From contig JBDSBP010000621.1 of the NCBI GenBank assembly GCA_039921525.1, forward strand, positions 1-26,715: a DNA stretch of 26,715 bases, in the 5' to 3' direction. The notes beneath the pieces are model-generated. The model did no database searches, was not told the DNA's origin, and saw only the letters and a list, made by a program, of their open reading frames with translations. This stretch comes from JADCRZ01 sp039921525 (GTDB lineage Bacteria; Bacteroidota; Bacteroidia; Chitinophagales; Chitinophagaceae). Position numbers and translations under genes: made by a program. Below, piece by piece: positions 24,770-26,715 of this stretch; the stretch's first letter is position 1; each line of letters starts with the position of its first letter.

Positions 24770-25177
24770 CGCGCGGAGGGATTTTGCCACCTGCTTCGCC
24801 TGGCTTATCGTCGAAACCAGTCAAGTAAAAATTACACGATAAACCCTTTCATATCATTTGGTTTGAAGTATGGTGTCGATGATGACCCTACAGAAGGAAA
24901 GATCTTCAAGATAAAATATGATGAGTTGCTTTTTGCAGAAGCTAATGCCAACAATAGTAAAATTGTTACCACGCAGCAAACTATTGTATCAGGACTTACA
25001 TTTACACGTTTGGAAGAAATGGTACAGGCATCCATTTTCCTGCGAGTACACCGATCTTTTGTCGTTAACAAATCCGGGATCCGGTACGTGCAGGGCAATA
25101 TAGTGATGATCGCCAGCAAGGAGATACCGATTGGCAGTAATTATAAAACGGCCTTCTTAAAGGAGCTGGGTTTTTGA
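24770..25177 (+). pseudogene. LytTR DNA-binding domain, receiver domain missing
   Basis: The frame is open from 24770 after a stop at 24767-24769 and has no ATG; the first plausible start is TTG 24863. The text from about 24842 (NPFISFGLKYGVDDDPTEGK) leads into a complete LytTR domain: IFKIKYDELLFAEANANNSKI, the LTFTRLEEMV helix, IFLRVHRSFVVNKSGIRYVQGN and IPIGSNYKTAFLKELGF. LytTR proteins are normally response regulators with an N-terminal receiver, or membrane proteins; neither part is present. The truncation point lies within about 150 bp of MITE-like copy 2. It is either a dead 3' remnant of a LytR/AlgR-type response regulator gene or a minimal stand-alone binder. The remnant is preferred, because no histidine kinase is adjacent. 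Confidence 0.65.
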
Positions 25178-25389
25178 AACAGGATTTTCAGGATTATTTT
25201 TCAGGAGCAGAATTCACTGGATTATCAGAATTATCTAATGGCAGTAACAAATTTTCCCTACTCATTTTTTAAGTTTTGACGCATCAAACTACAGCTTCAT
25301 TTAGTGTGATGGATTTTTTTTGCAAAAACTTATTAGCCATGGATGCGCTAAAGCTCGAAGAACGCAAAGAAGAGTTTTGCCTAATGAAG

Positions 25390-26487
25390 TTATAACTTGA
25401 TAAATATCTTCTTCCGGTATAGTACCCACGCAGGAATGAAATTAATACAAACAAAAAATAAGGCATACAATAAACTGGCAAGTCTCGGGTCAATGCCCGC
25501 ATTGCTCATGGCATTCACTGCCCGGGTGTTAAGGGCAACACCGCCAAATTTTGCTGCATAGAAGATTAAGGCCCATATATCTGCCAGGAAATAGACGGTA
25601 ATGGCGTTGGCGCCGAAGACTATACCAGGAAACATCCCTCTTGTTTTGCCCTTAATATCTACGAGGAAGTAGAAGGCGCCAAATAGCAGGGCAGCAAAAC
25701 CGGAGGTCACAAGTACGAATGAGCTGGTCCATAAATTTTCGTTAACGGGAAAAGACAGTCCCCAAAAGTATCCTGCCACCGCGGTGAAAACGCCAGCCGT
25801 CATCAGGTAATTCACTTTTTCGTTGGGAGAATAATTACTCAGCAAGAGTCGACCGGCCAGCATTCCGGTGACGCCTGATACTATAGAAGTGATATTTGTA
25901 AGAATGCTTTCCGGATCCCAGTTACCCCGCCACATGCGTCCTGGAAGCCATTTACTATCCATCCAGGCAACGATATTAACGCCTGGCTCCAGCATAACTT
26001 TTCCTGCTCCTGGTGTTGGAATACAAGTGAGTGCCAGCCCATATGCAACCAGTAAAACAGCGGCTATCCATGCCTGTTGCTTCCAGTTGGCTTGGAGGAA
26101 GAGGATGGCGCAAACCAGGTAAACAATGGCTATCCGGTGAAGAGTGCCCGTCCAGCGTATGTTATGCCAGTCAAACGTTGGCATCAGGTTAAGGAACATC
26201 CCTACTGCGAAGATCTTCAACGAACGGAAGACGATCTTTTTGTACAAGCCCGCCTTCGGCGAGCCATCATCGAGTCTTTTTGAAAAAGCAAAAACAATAG
26301 ACACCCCTATAATAAAAAGGAAAAAAGGCGCCACCTGGTCAGTGACCGATAAACCATTCCATTCCGTATGGCGTAAGGTGAAGAATACCGAGTTTTCGCT
26401 GCCGGGGAAGTTAACAACGATCATAAGCGCTATCGTAAAACCGCGCAGCGCATCAAGAGAAATTAACCGGGTGGAAGGTGCATTCAT
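25390..26487 (-). CDS. NagX/HGSNAT-like membrane acyltransferase (DUF5009)
   Basis: This 365-residue multi-span protein opens RLISLDALRGFTIALMIVVN, the LDxxRG motif of the HGSNAT/NagX and acyltransferase-3-like group. DQVAPFFLFIIGVSIVF is the conserved second segment. GTLHRIAIVYLV and NWDPESILTNITSIVSGVTGMLAG follow in family order, quoted as GTLHRIAIVYLV and WDPESILTNI. About ten TM helices are visible. Relatives in eukaryotes acetylate terminal glucosamine of heparan sulfate across the lysosomal membrane; in Bacteroidota the role is probably modification or uptake of amino sugars, inferred. The start is ATG 26487. The gene is flanked by MITE-like copy 3 76 bp upstream. No sugar-utilisation partner is adjacent. 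Confidence 0.88.
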   Translation of the reverse strand: MNAPSTRLISLDALRGFTIALMIVVNFPGSENSVFFTLRHTEWNGLSVTDQVAPFFLFIIGVSIVFAFSKRLDDGSPKAGLYKKIVFRSLKIFAVGMFLNLMPTFDWHNIRWTGTLHRIAIVYLVCAILFLQANWKQQAWIAAVLLVAYGLALTCIPTPGAGKVMLEPGVNIVAWMDSKWLPGRMWRGNWDPESILTNITSIVSGVTGMLAGRLLLSNYSPNEKVNYLMTAGVFTAVAGYFWGLSFPVNENLWTSSFVLVTSGFAALLFGAFYFLVDIKGKTRGMFPGIVFGANAITVYFLADIWALIFYAAKFGGVALNTRAVNAMSNAGIDPRLASLLYALFFVCINFIPAWVLYRKKIFIKL

Positions 26488-26562
26488 AAATCGGATTTAT
26501 ATTCATTATTTTTTATTGACGATTGACCAAGGACGATTCAGGTATCAGTCGGCGTGATTGCA

Positions 26563-26715
26563 CTACCTTCCCCTCCTTTTTCCTTTAGATTTGTATTCCG
26601 TTGCGCAGCACGGAATCTAACGGGGGTGGCTACGCGGGGTGATGCTGACAAATTGTTTTCGAGCCTTCGCAAGTTAGATTATCAGGTAACATTCCGCGGC
26701 AACCACCCCCGTTGA
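26563..26715. repeat. MITE-like element, copy 3 (truncated by window end)
   Basis: It starts with CTACCTTCCCCTCCTTTTT, one base different from the family terminus. It has a subterminal hairpin ATTCCGT (26595-26601) / ACGGAAT (26610-26616), then TAACGGGGGTGG. Its interior is the same subtype as copy 1 (TACGCGGGGTGATGCTGACA...) and in the same orientation. The window ends at CCACCCCCGTTGA, inside the element, so the right terminus is missing. Confidence 0.75.

Noticed and set aside
25178..25260. Repeated CAGGATT/CAGGA words after the LytTR fragment
   Set aside because: The words are too short and irregular to call a repeat array; similar low-complexity text is common in intergenic DNA of this phylum.
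25309..25395. 28-codon ORF MDFFCKNLLAMDALKLEERK... upstream of the NagX-like stop
   Set aside because: It has a coding-like appearance, but it overlaps the stop of the opposite-strand gene, has no recognisable family and no promoter.
1..26715. CRISPR array, tRNA, rRNA or prophage cluster
   Set aside because: No regularly spaced direct repeats and no cloverleaf or rRNA text were seen. The M15 peptidase is the only gene with a phage flavour and stands alone.

Overview
The window looks like a chromosomal stretch of a Bacteroidota bacterium, most probably near the Chitinophagaceae. Reasons: AT-rich coding sequence, weak or absent Shine-Dalgarno sequences, several near-consensus Bacteroidota -7 boxes (TAnnTTTG), and typical gene families (FtsX/MacB-type permease of about 790 residues without its own ATPase, S41 peptidase of the FQHFYPYF type, DUF4861 lipoprotein, PQQ-type beta-propeller dehydrogenase, NagX/HGSNAT-like membrane acyltransferase, LytTR domain). 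The taxon is inferred from family content, not from a marker gene. No rRNA, tRNA or CRISPR array was seen.

Layout. 1-1196: 3' part of a sulfatase with a C-terminal beta-rich domain, cut by the window edge. 1396-7040: a TetR-family repressor divergent from an ABC/HlyD/TolC three-gene export operon. The space between them holds a TetR-operator-like palindrome and a decayed 5' fragment of a SulP anion transporter. 7041-9042: a palindrome-rich spacer, an SDR oxidoreductase, a GCTATCAG palindromic repeat and a RibD/DHFR-like protein. 9084-13024: an FtsX-type permease divergent from an AraC-type regulator and a small 4-TM protein. 13410-14677: 3-methyladenine glycosylase I and a small membrane protein carrying a cytochrome-oxidase-like HDTYF motif. 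14705-17804: a two-gene unit of a DUF4861 lipoprotein and an alpha/alpha-toroid, polysaccharide-lyase-like protein. 18123-20112: two gene remnants truncated head to head, an S41 peptidase and a C-terminal membrane-protein fragment. 20320-24243: an M15 peptidase, then a minus-strand run of PQQ dehydrogenase, YdhR-like protein and AraC regulator. 24770-26487: a LytTR fragment lacking its receiver domain, and the NagX-like acyltransferase.

The strongest unannotated signal is a dispersed family of about 230-bp, GC-rich, non-coding MITE-like elements. They share terminal inverted repeats (consensus CTATCTTCCCCTCCTTTTT) and subterminal hairpins, with copies at 17847-18072, 24457-24688 and 26563 to the window end. 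All three lie just upstream of minus-strand genes. A second, unrelated palindromic family (GCTATCAG type) has two inverted copies (8195-8285 and 14041-14120). A third, nested palindrome lies at 7108-7233. The repeats sit near several broken genes (S41 peptidase, membrane-protein fragment, LytTR), so this looks like an accessory region with past rearrangement. The most unusual protein is the ABC exporter, whose nucleotide-binding domain keeps Walker A but departs from consensus at the Q-loop, signature, Walker B/catalytic Glu and H-loop.
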